This document shows, in pieces, positions 35,668 to 44,799 of a stretch of 64,000 nt of DNA (position 1 is its first letter; every line of letters starts with the position of its first letter). The notes under the pieces were generated by a model. It saw only the letters and a list, made by a program, of their open reading frames with translations, did no database searches and was not told the DNA's origin. Source of the DNA: Comamonadaceae bacterium (GTDB taxonomy: Bacteria > Pseudomonadota > Gammaproteobacteria > Burkholderiales > Burkholderiaceae_C); the NCBI GenBank assembly GCA_947448745.1, contig CANFOQ010000008.1, forward strand, positions 1-64,000, written 5' to 3'. The position numbers and the translations under genes are program-made.

Positions 35668-36525
35668 ATGAACCGCTCAGAATTTCGCTTCCTCCACCCC
35701 TTGCGTGTGCGCTGGGTCGAAGTGGATTTGCAAAAAATTGTTTTCAACGGCCACTACCTGATGTATTTGGACACGGCCATGGCCGACTACTGGCGAGCCA
35801 TTGCCCTGCCCTACCAAGACAGCATGAACGACCTGGGCGGCGACCTGTTCGTGGTCAAGTCGGGTTTGGCATACAAAGCCTCGGCCGAATACGACGACCT
35901 GCTGCACGTGGGTTTGCGTTGCGCCCGGATTGGCACCTCGTCGATTCAATTTGAAGCCGGCATCTTTCGCGGCCAAGAACTGTTGGTCAAAGGCGAGTTG
36001 GTCTATGTCTATGCCGACCCGAACACCAAAACATCCATGCCTGTGCCGCAGGCCTTGCGCGACACCTTCTTGGGTTTCGAACAAGCCCAAACCATGACCA
36101 CCCTCACCTTGGGCAGCTGGGCCGAATTGAAGGCCGATGCCGCGCCATTGCGCAGCCAAGTTTTTGTGCAAGAGCAAGGCGTGCCGCAAGACATGGAGTG
36201 GGATGAGTTTGACGACCACTGCATCCACGCCGTGCTGCGCAACCGCTTGGGCCGCACCATCGCCACGGGCCGCTTGCGGCCTGCTGTGGATGGCGTGGCC
36301 AAAATCGGGCGCATGGCGGTGTTGCGCCCAATGCGCGGTCAGCGCTTTGGTGACCAGGTGTTGGCGGGTTTATTGCAAGCCGCCAAAGCGCGTGGCGACA
36401 AGGCGGTGTTGTTGCACGCGCAATGCAGCGCAGAGCGCTTTTATGCGCGACAAGGTTTCAAAACCCAAGGTGCCGTGTTTCAAGAAGCCGGCATCGACCA
36501 TGTGGAAATGGTGATCACGCTTTAA
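35668..36525 (+). CDS. Fusion: YbgC/FadM-type acyl-CoA thioesterase + GNAT acetyltransferase
   Basis: The 285-residue protein combines two domains. Residues 8–135 form a 4HBT hotdog thioesterase with the conserved Asp20 in VRWVEVDLQKIVFNGHYLMYLD. Residues 145–285 form a GNAT N-acetyltransferase of the ElaA/YjcF sort, with LRSQVFVQEQGVPQ near 160, the acetyl-CoA pyrophosphate loop RPMRGQRFGDQVL near 225 and RFYARQGF near 262. Both domains keep their key residues. A hydrolase of acyl-CoA joined to an acyl-CoA-using transferase in one chain suggests substrate hand-over or CoA-pool control; neither is shown. Confidence 0.86.
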   Translation: MNRSEFRFLHPLRVRWVEVDLQKIVFNGHYLMYLDTAMADYWRAIALPYQDSMNDLGGDLFVVKSGLAYKASAEYDDLLHVGLRCARIGTSSIQFEAGIFRGQELLVKGELVYVYADPNTKTSMPVPQALRDTFLGFEQAQTMTTLTLGSWAELKADAAPLRSQVFVQEQGVPQDMEWDEFDDHCIHAVLRNRLGRTIATGRLRPAVDGVAKIGRMAVLRPMRGQRFGDQVLAGLLQAAKARGDKAVLLHAQCSAERFYARQGFKTQGAVFQEAGIDHVEMVITL

Positions 36526-36564
36526 GTGCGCAAAGCAGGTCTGTAGGCTACGCATGCAGCACGT

Positions 36565-37647
36565 TCAAAGCGGCTGCACCAGGCGCATGTCGGGCTTGTC
36601 CAGCCACTGCGCAAATTCATCGGCCAATCGCTGCGCTTCGCCCACCGCGGTTTGCCACACCGCCACCCGTGCGTTCAGGTCTTGCCCATAGGTCACGAAA
36701 TCGCTGCGGTCTGGCAGCTTGCCATGGGGCAGTGTCTTCACCCATTCAGGCCGCGGTGCCAACACGATGGTGGTGTCTAAAAAAGCCGTGCTGCCGTGCC
36801 GCCACTTCAATGCTTTGTCCAACCATCCGGGGACCACATTTTTTTGAAAATGCGGATAGAGCGTCAGGCCGGGCGCAGCGCGGTAGTCCAGGTGCAGGTG
36901 GTAATCGGTGATGCCGCCGTCCCAGTACGAGCCCTTGGGTGCATCCGGAATATCGTTCACCGCTTCCAGCACAAAGGGAATCGCGCAACTGGCTTGCACC
37001 GCGCTTAAAAAATTGCGTTCGTTCAACACGACGTGGCGTGTGCGGTAGTCGTCGGTGGCAAAGGGCAAGTCATGCGGTTGACCCATGAAGCTGCTGGAAA
37101 ACACCACACGCTCGAGCCACGCACCCATGGCACGGCGGTGCACCAGGTTCGTGATGTAGGCCCCGGCATAACCCACGGGTGTGCGCCAAGGCGATGCATG
37201 GTTCAAGATGCCGCGCCCATGCGAGGTGACCACATGCAATTTGTAGCGCGGGTGTTGCAACACCTGTTGCTCGCGGCCGCTGTAAAAGCGGTGCAAGTTG
37301 GCCGAGAAATCGGCGCTCACCTGCGCCGCGGTGGGCTTGGTTTGGCCGGGCAGCAGTTCGTAATGTTGGTGGATGTACGCGTCTTCCAGGGCTTGCAGTT
37401 CTTTCGCCGGTTGCGGCAAACACGCCGTGGCCATGCGCCAGGCGCCAATCGACGCCCCCACCAAGTCAATGGCTTGGTCGCTGGTGGGCAGCCATTCGCC
37501 AAACAAAAACCGATCGAGCGGCCCCAGCAGCAAGCCCTTGGGGCCACCAGCGGCCCCGGGGATGACGGCAATGTCTTGGGCCTTCAACCCTTGGGCCTGC
37601 AAATGTTGCATAGCCTTTGGCCCGGCGTAGATGGCCAGGGCTTTCAT
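36565..37647 (-). CDS. Patatin-like phospholipase family protein
   Basis: The 360-residue protein has the patatin pattern: oxyanion glycines in PGAAGGPKG near residue 30, nucleophile Ser66 in GASIGAWR, and Asp in the DGG motif (SYWDGGITDYH near 245). There is no signal peptide, so it is probably cytoplasmic, acting on phospholipids or storage lipid. The N-terminus LAIYAGPKAMQHLQAQGL differs from classic patatins, and the GASIG serine lacks the usual following hydrophobic patch, but the catalytic dyad is complete. The ATG at 37647 was chosen over a start five codons upstream. Confidence 0.82.
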   Translation of the reverse strand: MKALAIYAGPKAMQHLQAQGLKAQDIAVIPGAAGGPKGLLLGPLDRFLFGEWLPTSDQAIDLVGASIGAWRMATACLPQPAKELQALEDAYIHQHYELLPGQTKPTAAQVSADFSANLHRFYSGREQQVLQHPRYKLHVVTSHGRGILNHASPWRTPVGYAGAYITNLVHRRAMGAWLERVVFSSSFMGQPHDLPFATDDYRTRHVVLNERNFLSAVQASCAIPFVLEAVNDIPDAPKGSYWDGGITDYHLHLDYRAAPGLTLYPHFQKNVVPGWLDKALKWRHGSTAFLDTTIVLAPRPEWVKTLPHGKLPDRSDFVTYGQDLNARVAVWQTAVGEAQRLADEFAQWLDKPDMRLVQPL

Positions 37648-37689
37648 GCCCAAGGGCCCCACATCCGTGCAGGGCCAAACCCTGCCCTG

Positions 37690-39447
37690 CTAGGCAGGGT
37701 TTTGGCAGCGTCGTGTGGCTTCTGGCAACTGGGCCAACCACTGGGTGTAAGGTGCTTCACGGGTCATCGACAAATTCAGTTGAATGATGCCCATTGTCTC
37801 TTGCCCAAAACTGCGGCACATGCGGGCCGCCATTTTGTTGGCCACCTCCGTTCGGCCTTCCAAAATCATGATTTTCAAAAGCGGGAAATTCACGAATTGG
37901 TTTTGATCGTAGGTGTTGGCGTTTTCCACCGCCACACGCCTGATATAGGCTTTGGATTCAGGCGTGATGGGCGCTTCAAAGGTGATGATGGATTCATAGA
38001 CCAACCTGAACCACTGCACGCCGTCAAAGTCTCGGGTCACCTGCTCTTTGTTGCCGGTCAAGTTGTAGCGCTCGTAGGCAGAGAAGGTGGTGCGGTGGTC
38101 GATGGTGACCCAACTGGTCAGCACCAGCAGCAAGGCCGCTGCACTTTTGAAAAGCCAAGCAGGTGCAGCGTACTTGAAGGTCTGGGCGGGCAGCAAAGCC
38201 AGGGCAAAACCCAGCATGAACAAATGCAGGGCGTGCCACAAGGGGTATTCCAACTGACTGTGGATGCCCAAGGACATGGCCACGCCGATGAGTGCAATTT
38301 GGTGGCCTTGCGCCTCCTCCCAAGGGCGGTTTTTCAACAGCCAATAGGCCACGAACACCAACAAACTCAGGCTGCCCAACACACCCAATTCGGCTTGGAT
38401 TTGCACGAACAAGTTGTGGCTGTGGTCGGCCGGGTCATCAATGGCCGGTGACATGACGCCGGCAATTTGGTAGCGCCGCCAGCCCACGCCCAACCAGGGG
38501 TTGGCTTGGATCAAGAGCCAGGCTTCTTTCAGCAGGTCCAAGCGCGAATTGGCGGAATGGGCCGCCCCCTCGGCCACGGCTTTGGAGTTCAGCGCCAAGG
38601 CTTGTTGCTTGAAGGCGAACCCGTCGGGCAACAGCGCAAGGAGTTGGGGCAAGGCGTCAATCAGCAAGGACAGACCCAATTGCCACAAGGCCAAGCCACA
38701 CCACACCCATGAAATCTGAGCGCGGCGGCGCATGAAGATGAACAACAAGCTCAGAGCCACGATTTCCACATAGCCCGTGCGTGAACCGGCCCCATAAATG
38801 CCGATCATCAGCAACAACAGTGCCCCCAAGCGCCAAGCGCTGGGCGCTGCTGCGTTGTCATCGCGTGAGCCCACAAACACCAAGCAGGCCATGGCACAGG
38901 TCATGAGTGACGCGCCCAAATTGGGTTGGCCCATGAAGCCGCTTTGGCGTGGGTAATGCGGCGAGGCGTTCAGCCAAGGCGACAGCAGGTCCTCCAGTTG
39001 CAACATTTGCAGCAGGATGGACGTGGCACAGACCAAGCCCGCCACCACCACCGCCCCCATGAAGGCCTGGGCCAGCTCGGTGCCCCTGCCCGCCTCCACC
39101 CACAATTGCACCCAGGCCGCCAGCAAAATCACAGCCACCAGGTAGGACACCGAGATGAGGAAGAAGCTGATGTAGGCCTCGGACAGCCCGCTGACCCACT
39201 GCACGAGCGCGATCAACAGCCAGCTGCCACTCAACAGGCTGAAGGGGTTGAGACTGAACTTGGTTTTCTGCGGCGGCAAACAAAAACTGCTGACCAGGCC
39301 AAACAAGCCCAAACCAAAAAAGGCTGTCAAATCGGCGTTCAACCTGGGGGTGATCGGATTGACATAGGGCATGCTGGCCCCGGCCAACAAGATGATCAGG
39401 CTGAGGACAAGTCGCCAGTCGCCATGGTGGAGTTTGAACATGTTCAT
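37690..39447 (-). CDS. PglL/Wzy-family O-oligosaccharyltransferase
   Basis: The 585-residue protein has about 11–12 membrane helices to residue 455, followed by a 120-residue periplasmic tail. GQPNLGASLMTCAM near residue 176 is the PglL_A segment seen in bacterial O-oligosaccharyltransferases, and the large loop containing ANPWLGVGWRRYQIAG with DHSHNLFVQIQAELG near 340–365 is the Wzy_C/O-antigen ligase core. PglL enzymes move lipid-linked glycans onto pilins and other periplasmic proteins. WaaL-type O-antigen ligation is the alternative. Its start lies in an unusually A/T-rich 120-bp leader with its own promoter. Confidence 0.83.
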   Translation of the reverse strand: MNMFKLHHGDWRLVLSLIILLAGASMPYVNPITPRLNADLTAFFGLGLFGLVSSFCLPPQKTKFSLNPFSLLSGSWLLIALVQWVSGLSEAYISFFLISVSYLVAVILLAAWVQLWVEAGRGTELAQAFMGAVVVAGLVCATSILLQMLQLEDLLSPWLNASPHYPRQSGFMGQPNLGASLMTCAMACLVFVGSRDDNAAAPSAWRLGALLLLMIGIYGAGSRTGYVEIVALSLLFIFMRRRAQISWVWCGLALWQLGLSLLIDALPQLLALLPDGFAFKQQALALNSKAVAEGAAHSANSRLDLLKEAWLLIQANPWLGVGWRRYQIAGVMSPAIDDPADHSHNLFVQIQAELGVLGSLSLLVFVAYWLLKNRPWEEAQGHQIALIGVAMSLGIHSQLEYPLWHALHLFMLGFALALLPAQTFKYAAPAWLFKSAAALLLVLTSWVTIDHRTTFSAYERYNLTGNKEQVTRDFDGVQWFRLVYESIITFEAPITPESKAYIRRVAVENANTYDQNQFVNFPLLKIMILEGRTEVANKMAARMCRSFGQETMGIIQLNLSMTREAPYTQWLAQLPEATRRCQNPA

Positions 39448-39536
39448 TCCCAAGAGGGTTTAAAAATGAACAGTTTAATCCTCAGTAAGTTTTACTTTTA
39501 TGGTTTATGACGCATTTAAGAGTAATAAATTAAACA

Positions 39537-39564
39537 AATATACAAAATTTGTTGCTTTTAGCAA
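39537..39564 (-). promoter_or_regulatory. Candidate promoter for the PglL-like gene
   Basis: Read on the minus strand, TTGCTA (39564–39559) and TATATT (39542–39537) are 16 bp apart, directly after the tex stop codon and about 90 bp before the ATG. The whole 120-bp gap is A/T-rich, which stands out against the neighbouring genes. Confidence 0.5.
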
Positions 39565-39567
39565 ACA

Positions 39568-41934
39568 CTATTTCTTTAAATTTTGCAATTTGGCAAATGC
39601 CGAGGCCATGGCGGAAGCCGCGACAGGCGGTGTCGCGCGGTCTTGCTGGCTGTGTTGGCCGTTGCCCGCCCCTTTGGGCCGATGTTGTCCGCCGCTGTCT
39701 GAACGGGCTGCGGGCGCGGCGTCCAGTTTCATGGTCAGGCTCACGCGTTGGCGCTGCAAATCCACTTCCAACACCTTCACTTTCACGATCTCGCCGGTTT
39801 TCACCACCTCGCGGGCGTCGCTGATGAACTTGTGGCTGAGTTGACTCACATGTATCAAACCGTCTTGGTGCACACCCAGATCGACAAAGGCACCAAAGGC
39901 CGCCACGTTGCTGACCGTGCCTTCCAACACCATGCCGGGCTTCAAATCGGCCACGGTTTCCACGCCCTCGTTGAAACGCGCCACGGCAAACGCAGGCCGC
40001 GGATCGCGCCCGGGTTTTTCCATCTCTTTCAAGATGTCGCGCACCGTGATGACCCCCACGCTGTCATTGGCAAACAACTCGGGGCGCAAGCTGGCCAGCA
40101 TGTCGGCGCGGCCCATCAGGCTCTCAATGGCTTGGCCGCTGTGTTTCAAAATCTGTTGCACCACCGGGTAGCTTTCGGGGTGCACACCGGTCATGTCCAA
40201 GGGGTTGTCGCCGCCCCGGATGCGCAAAAAACCGGCGCATTGCTCGAAGGTTTTCGGCCCCAAACCAGACACGCTGAGCAACTGCTGCCGGTTGGCAAAC
40301 GCGCCGTGGCTGTCACGCCAACGCACCACCGATTGCGCCATGTGTTTGGACAGGCCCGACACCTGGCTCAGCAAGGGCACGCTGGCGGTGTTCAAGTCCA
40401 CGCCCACCGCGTTCACACAGTCTTGCACCACCGCATCCAAACTGCGGCTGAGTTCAAACGGGTTGACGTCATGCTGGTATTGGCCCACGCCAATGGATTT
40501 GGGATCGATTTTCACCAACTCGGCCAAGGGGTCTTGCAAGCGCCGCGCAATGCTGGCGGCACCGCGCAAAGACACATCCACATCGGGCATTTCTTGGCTG
40601 GCCAATTCACTCGCGCTGTAAACAGACGCACCGGCTTCGCTGACCACCACTTTTTGCACGGCCAAGGCCTGCGGCAGCTTGGCCAAACGCGCCATGAGTT
40701 CGGCCGCCAGTTTGTCGGTTTCGCGGCTGGCCGTGCCGTTGCCAATGGCGATCAAGTTCACGCCATGCGCCACACACAACTGTGCCAGGGTGTGCAGGGA
40801 CCCTTCCCAATCGCGGCGCGGTTCATGCGGGTAGACCGTGTGTGTGGCCACGAGTTTGCTGGTGGCGTCCACCACCGCCACTTTGACACCAGTGCGGATG
40901 CCCGGGTCCAGACCCATCACGACACGGGGTCCTGCAGGGGCGGCCAACAGCAAATCACGCAGGTTGTCGGCAAACACCTTGATGGCGACTTTCTCGGCAG
41001 ATTCGCGCAAGCGGCTGAGCACATCGCGCTCACACGACAAACTCAATTTCACTTTCCAGGTCCAGTCGATGCATTTGCGCAGCAAGTCGTCGGCGGGCCT
41101 GGATTGGTGTCGCCATTTCAAATAACCGGCGATGCGGCCGATGGCCAAGGACTCTGGTTTGGCTTTGCTGTCAGGCGCCACAGGCGTTTCAGGCACCAAC
41201 ATCTTGGCGTCCAAGAGTTCCAAAGCGCGGCCCCGAAACACCGCCAAAGCACGGTGAGAAGGCACCTTGCACAAAGGCTCTTGGTAATCCAGGTAGTCGC
41301 GAAATTTCGCCACATCCGGGTGGGTTTCTTCTTTGCCTTTGGCCAGCTGGCTTTGCAAACTGGCCTCGTTCCACAACCACTCGCGCAGCAAGGCCAACAA
41401 GCCTGCGTCTTCTGCCCAGCGCTCCGACAATAAATCACGCACACCATCGAGCACTGCTTGCACGGTGGAGAAATCCGCGCCTTCAATCGCATCGGGTTTC
41501 AACACAAAGGCTTGGGCGTGCGCTTGGGGGTCCAAGCTCGGGTCGGCCCACAACTTATCGGCCAAGGCTTCCAAACCGGCTTCACGGGCGATCATGCCCT
41601 TGGTGCGACGCTTGGGCTTGTAGGGCAAGTACAGGTCTTCCAGTTCTTGTTTGGTGGCGGCCAGCATCAAAGCTTGCTGCAAGGCAGGTGTCATCTTGCC
41701 CTGCTCGGTGATGCTTTGCAGGATGGCTTCACGCCGTGCTTGCATCTCGCGCAAATAGGTCAACCGCGATTCAAGCTCACGCAACTGAATGTCGTCGAGG
41801 TTGCCTGTGGCTTCTTTGCGGTAACGGGCGATGAAGGGCACGGTGGCCCCGCCATCGAGCAAGGCCACCGCACTTTGCACCTGCTCAGGCCGGACCTTCA
41901 GCTCGGCGGCGAGCTGGCTTTCAATCGACGCCAT
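39568..41934 (-). CDS. tex: Tex family RNA-binding transcription accessory protein
   Basis: Tex is a conserved nucleic-acid-binding protein that affects transcription and toxin gene expression in several bacteria. The 788-residue protein has the N-terminal Tex helix-turn-helix part (VPFIARYRKEATGNLDD near residue 40), a YqgF/RuvC-like domain (VMGLDPGIRTGVKVAVVD near 330), a helix-hairpin-helix region (GVDLNTASVPLLSQVSGLS near 505) and a C-terminal S1 domain (GTVSNVAAFGAFVDLGVHQDGLIHVS near 660). The ATG at 41934 gives MASIESQLAAEL; upstream codons in frame run into the preceding gene. It starts 5 bp after the SDR gene. Confidence 0.95.
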   Translation of the reverse strand: MASIESQLAAELKVRPEQVQSAVALLDGGATVPFIARYRKEATGNLDDIQLRELESRLTYLREMQARREAILQSITEQGKMTPALQQALMLAATKQELEDLYLPYKPKRRTKGMIAREAGLEALADKLWADPSLDPQAHAQAFVLKPDAIEGADFSTVQAVLDGVRDLLSERWAEDAGLLALLREWLWNEASLQSQLAKGKEETHPDVAKFRDYLDYQEPLCKVPSHRALAVFRGRALELLDAKMLVPETPVAPDSKAKPESLAIGRIAGYLKWRHQSRPADDLLRKCIDWTWKVKLSLSCERDVLSRLRESAEKVAIKVFADNLRDLLLAAPAGPRVVMGLDPGIRTGVKVAVVDATSKLVATHTVYPHEPRRDWEGSLHTLAQLCVAHGVNLIAIGNGTASRETDKLAAELMARLAKLPQALAVQKVVVSEAGASVYSASELASQEMPDVDVSLRGAASIARRLQDPLAELVKIDPKSIGVGQYQHDVNPFELSRSLDAVVQDCVNAVGVDLNTASVPLLSQVSGLSKHMAQSVVRWRDSHGAFANRQQLLSVSGLGPKTFEQCAGFLRIRGGDNPLDMTGVHPESYPVVQQILKHSGQAIESLMGRADMLASLRPELFANDSVGVITVRDILKEMEKPGRDPRPAFAVARFNEGVETVADLKPGMVLEGTVSNVAAFGAFVDLGVHQDGLIHVSQLSHKFISDAREVVKTGEIVKVKVLEVDLQRQRVSLTMKLDAAPAARSDSGGQHRPKGAGNGQHSQQDRATPPVAASAMASAFAKLQNLKK

Positions 41935-41938
41935 GGCC

Positions 41939-42841
41939 TCAACCCCGCAATGCTTGTCGCAGTTGCACGCCAATCTCGGGGCGTTCGGCAAACGGATCGG
42001 GTGGGTTGTGCCCGTGAACGATGGCGTCAAAACGGGTTTGCGCGTTGCCCAAGGCTTTGGGGTGGCTGTAAATGTAGAACTGGTCGGCGTGCATGGCATC
42101 AAACACCATTTGGGCCACTTGCGCCGCACTCACTTTGCCGCTGCTGACCGCTTTGTCGCTCATGGCTTGCCCAATCAGTTGGCTTTGTGTCAGGGCTTGC
42201 GGTTTCAAGCCTTCAGGCCGATTGCGTTCGCTGTTGTTGATGCCGGTGGGAACGAAATACGGACACAGCACACTGGCACTCACTTGGTCAGACACCAATT
42301 TCAAGTCTTGGTACAAAGTTTCTGTGAGCGACACCACCGCGTGTTTGGTGACGTTGTAAATGCCCATGTTGGGTGGCGTGAGCAAACCCGCCATGCTGGC
42401 GGTGTTGACGATGTGGCCTTGGTAATGCGGGTCTTGTTTGGCGGCGTCCAGCATCATCGGTGTGAACAAGCGCACGCCATGGATGACGCCCCACAGGTTC
42501 ACACCCAACAACCATTCCCAGTCTTGCACGGTGTTTTCCCACACCAAACCGCCTGCACCCACACCCGCGTTGTTGAACACGAAGTGCGGCGCACCAAAGC
42601 GTTCAAACACGGCCGTGGCCAGGCCTTGCATCGCGTCGGCATTGGACACATCCACTTTTTTTGCCATCACTGTGGCACCCGTGCTTTTCAGTTCATCGTG
42701 GGCTTGTTTCAAGGCGTCGGCTTGCACATCCACGATCACCAAGTTCATGCCCAAGGAAGCACCGATGCGGGCGCACTCCAGGCCAAAGCCCGATGCGCCA
42801 CCGGTCAAAACTGCGGTCTTGCCTTTGAAATCCGAAATCAT
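41939..42841 (-). CDS. SDR-family oxidoreductase
   Basis: This 300-residue classical short-chain dehydrogenase has the cofactor motif TGGASGFG near residue 13, NNAGVG near 91, and the active-site YNVTKHAV near 162. The C-terminal 60 residues extend beyond the SDR core and end with RPEIGVQLRQAL. Such enzymes with this tail occur next to GST and beta-oxidation genes in Comamonadaceae; the substrate is unknown. It overlaps the GST gene by 4 bp and precedes tex by 5 bp. Confidence 0.88.
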   Translation of the reverse strand: MISDFKGKTAVLTGGASGFGLECARIGASLGMNLVIVDVQADALKQAHDELKSTGATVMAKKVDVSNADAMQGLATAVFERFGAPHFVFNNAGVGAGGLVWENTVQDWEWLLGVNLWGVIHGVRLFTPMMLDAAKQDPHYQGHIVNTASMAGLLTPPNMGIYNVTKHAVVSLTETLYQDLKLVSDQVSASVLCPYFVPTGINNSERNRPEGLKPQALTQSQLIGQAMSDKAVSSGKVSAAQVAQMVFDAMHADQFYIYSHPKALGNAQTRFDAIVHGHNPPDPFAERPEIGVQLRQALRG

Positions 42842-43764
42842 GCGTCAGCCTTTTTCATGATGAAGCCCAAGCGGGGGAAATGCACATGCACCGTGCCGGT
42901 TCGGTCGTGTTCGCGGCGCAAGGTGTAGCGGGTGCGCGTGGCGGCCACCAGTTCACCCAGGGTGGGTTCGGTGCCAAAACTTTCTGCGGCCACCGTGACC
43001 AGGCTGCCCAAAGGGATGCCATGCTCGTCTTGGAAAAATTCATCCGACACGGCCACCGGGGTGGCCGCTTTCGCCACCGCCAAGGCCTCTTCGGCGCTCA
43101 TCTTGGTAGGGCTGCCCTGACCAAAGGCCGCCATGCGGGCGGTCCAGGCTTTCACCACCGGTGTGGCGTCCAAGATACCGGCCAAGATCGGCACTTGGAC
43201 TTGGGTGAACCACACCGAGTGGTAAACCGAGAAGTCAGCCAAGCAAGGTGTGTCACCCAACAAAAACGCTTGGTGCTCCAACATGCTGGCGATGCGGCGC
43301 AACTGGCTTTTGTACATGCCGGTGCCATCGGCATGGTGCATGCGGGCACCACCGCCGCGCATGGCTTGTCTGTCGGCGGCAAAGACTTTCACCGTTTCAG
43401 GCGTGAAACTGGCCATCACATGGGCTGCGCCTTGGGGCTGGAAGTTGTAGGCCATGGCCACAGGGAACAACAAGGTGTCGGCCCATTGCGCCACGCTGCG
43501 CACCAAGCCTTTGGGCGCTTTGTTGTACAGCGATGGCGACGGTGCCAGGTGTTCCAACACATCGCAAATGAGCGAGGTGTCGCAATACACATCCGCGCCG
43601 ATTTGCAGCACCGGTGTTTTGCGGTAGCCGCCTGTGAGCGGGATCAAGTCGGGCTTGGGCATCACCGAGGGGATCATCACGCTGTGCCATTCGAGCTGTT
43701 TGAAGCCCATCACAGCGCGGATTTTTTCCGCGAAGGGTGACGCTGGGTAGTGGTGAAGAATCAT
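42838..43764 (-). CDS. Glutathione S-transferase family protein
   Basis: The 308-residue protein has a thioredoxin-like N-terminal GST domain with HHYPASPFAEKIRAVMG near residue 4 (Ser/Pro active-site region), the cis-Pro-equivalent RKTPVLQIGADVYCDTSLI near 48, and an alpha-helical C-terminal domain. It is longer than the usual 200–220 residues; the extra 80 residues at the C-terminus include DEHGIPLGSLVTVAAESFG and form an appended beta-rich domain of unknown role. It sits 6 bp after the reductase gene, within a leftward operon. Confidence 0.85.
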   Translation of the reverse strand: MILHHYPASPFAEKIRAVMGFKQLEWHSVMIPSVMPKPDLIPLTGGYRKTPVLQIGADVYCDTSLICDVLEHLAPSPSLYNKAPKGLVRSVAQWADTLLFPVAMAYNFQPQGAAHVMASFTPETVKVFAADRQAMRGGGARMHHADGTGMYKSQLRRIASMLEHQAFLLGDTPCLADFSVYHSVWFTQVQVPILAGILDATPVVKAWTARMAAFGQGSPTKMSAEEALAVAKAATPVAVSDEFFQDEHGIPLGSLVTVAAESFGTEPTLGELVAATRTRYTLRREHDRTGTVHVHFPRLGFIMKKADA

Positions 43765-43770
43765 GGTGAT

Positions 43771-44784
43771 TTAAATCTGGACAACTTGTTTGCCGAAGTT
43801 TTTGCCCTTGAGCAAACCAAAGAAGGCTTCTGGCGCACTGGCCAAACCTTGTGCCACTGTTTCGCGAGGGCGGAATTGACCACTGCCCACCAAGCCGCCC
43901 AGTTCTTGCAATGCCAGTGGCCAATCATCGGGGTGTTCGCTGACGATGAAGCCCTGCACTTTCATGCGGTTGACCAGAATGAGTGAAGGGTTGGCCATGG
44001 GAATCGGTTGGCCGTTGTAGCCGGCGATCATGCCGCACACTGCGATGCTGCCAAATTGGTTCATGCGCAACATGACGGCATCCAAGACCATGCCACCGAC
44101 GTTTTCAAAATGCCCGTCAATGCCATCAGGACAAGCCTCTTTCAAGGCTTTGGACAGTGACAAATAGTCTTTGTGTTCTTTGTAGTCGATGCAGGCATCA
44201 AAGCCGAGTTCTTTCACCACATACGCGCATTTGTCTTGTCCACCGGCGATGCCGACGACGCGGCATCCGCGTGCTTTGGCCAAGGCACCAAAGGCGCTGC
44301 CCACCGCGCCACTGGCCGCACTGACCGTGAGGGTTTGACCAGCTTTGGCCTCGATGATGCGCACCAAACCATGCCAAGCGGTCACGCCAGGCATGCCCAC
44401 GGCACCCAGGTAATGGCTGATGGGCACGTGGGTGGTGTCCACCTTGCGCAGCATGCCCGGGGTGTCGGCATCGACCACGCTGTAGGTTTGCCAGCCGCCC
44501 ATGCCAACCACTTTGTCACCGGCTGCGAATTTGGGGTGGCGGCTCTCGACCACTTCACCCACGGTGCCACCAATCATCACGCTGTTGAGGGGCTGCGGCA
44601 GGGTGTAGCTTTTGGTGTCGTTCATGCGGCCGCGCATGTAGGGGTCGAGGCTGAGAAACGCGTGTTTGACCAAGACTTGTTTGTCTTGCAAGGCCGGCGT
44701 GTCCAGGGTCACCAACTTGAAATTGTCGGCGCTGGGTTCGCCGGTGGGGCGGCTGACCAAATGGATTTGAGGGTTTTGGGGCAT
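43771..44784 (-). CDS. NADP-dependent oxidoreductase, CurA/prostaglandin-reductase type (MDR family)
   Basis: The 337-residue zinc-independent medium-chain dehydrogenase has the MDR NADP-binding stretch SAASGAVGSAFGALAKARGCRVVG near residue 155 and the family marker YGLGAVGMPGVTAW-like segment (LGAVGMPGVTAWHGL near 125). The group includes CurA, YncB and prostaglandin reductases, which reduce alpha,beta-unsaturated ketones. Position with GST, SDR and acyl-CoA enzymes fits detoxification or catabolism of enones. It lies 15 bp after the upstream SDR. Confidence 0.9.
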   Translation of the reverse strand: MPQNPQIHLVSRPTGEPSADNFKLVTLDTPALQDKQVLVKHAFLSLDPYMRGRMNDTKSYTLPQPLNSVMIGGTVGEVVESRHPKFAAGDKVVGMGGWQTYSVVDADTPGMLRKVDTTHVPISHYLGAVGMPGVTAWHGLVRIIEAKAGQTLTVSAASGAVGSAFGALAKARGCRVVGIAGGQDKCAYVVKELGFDACIDYKEHKDYLSLSKALKEACPDGIDGHFENVGGMVLDAVMLRMNQFGSIAVCGMIAGYNGQPIPMANPSLILVNRMKVQGFIVSEHPDDWPLALQELGGLVGSGQFRPRETVAQGLASAPEAFFGLLKGKNFGKQVVQI

Positions 44785-44799
44785 GAGAGTCTCCTGAGG

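Noticed and set aside
37033-38451. 472-codon plus-strand frame across the patatin and PglL-like genes
   Set aside because: Spans the ends of two real genes on the other strand and shows only shadow composition.
39748-41433. 561-codon plus-strand frame opposite tex
   Set aside because: Antisense shadow of tex; no domain, no ribosome-binding site, His/Gln/Gly-rich translation.
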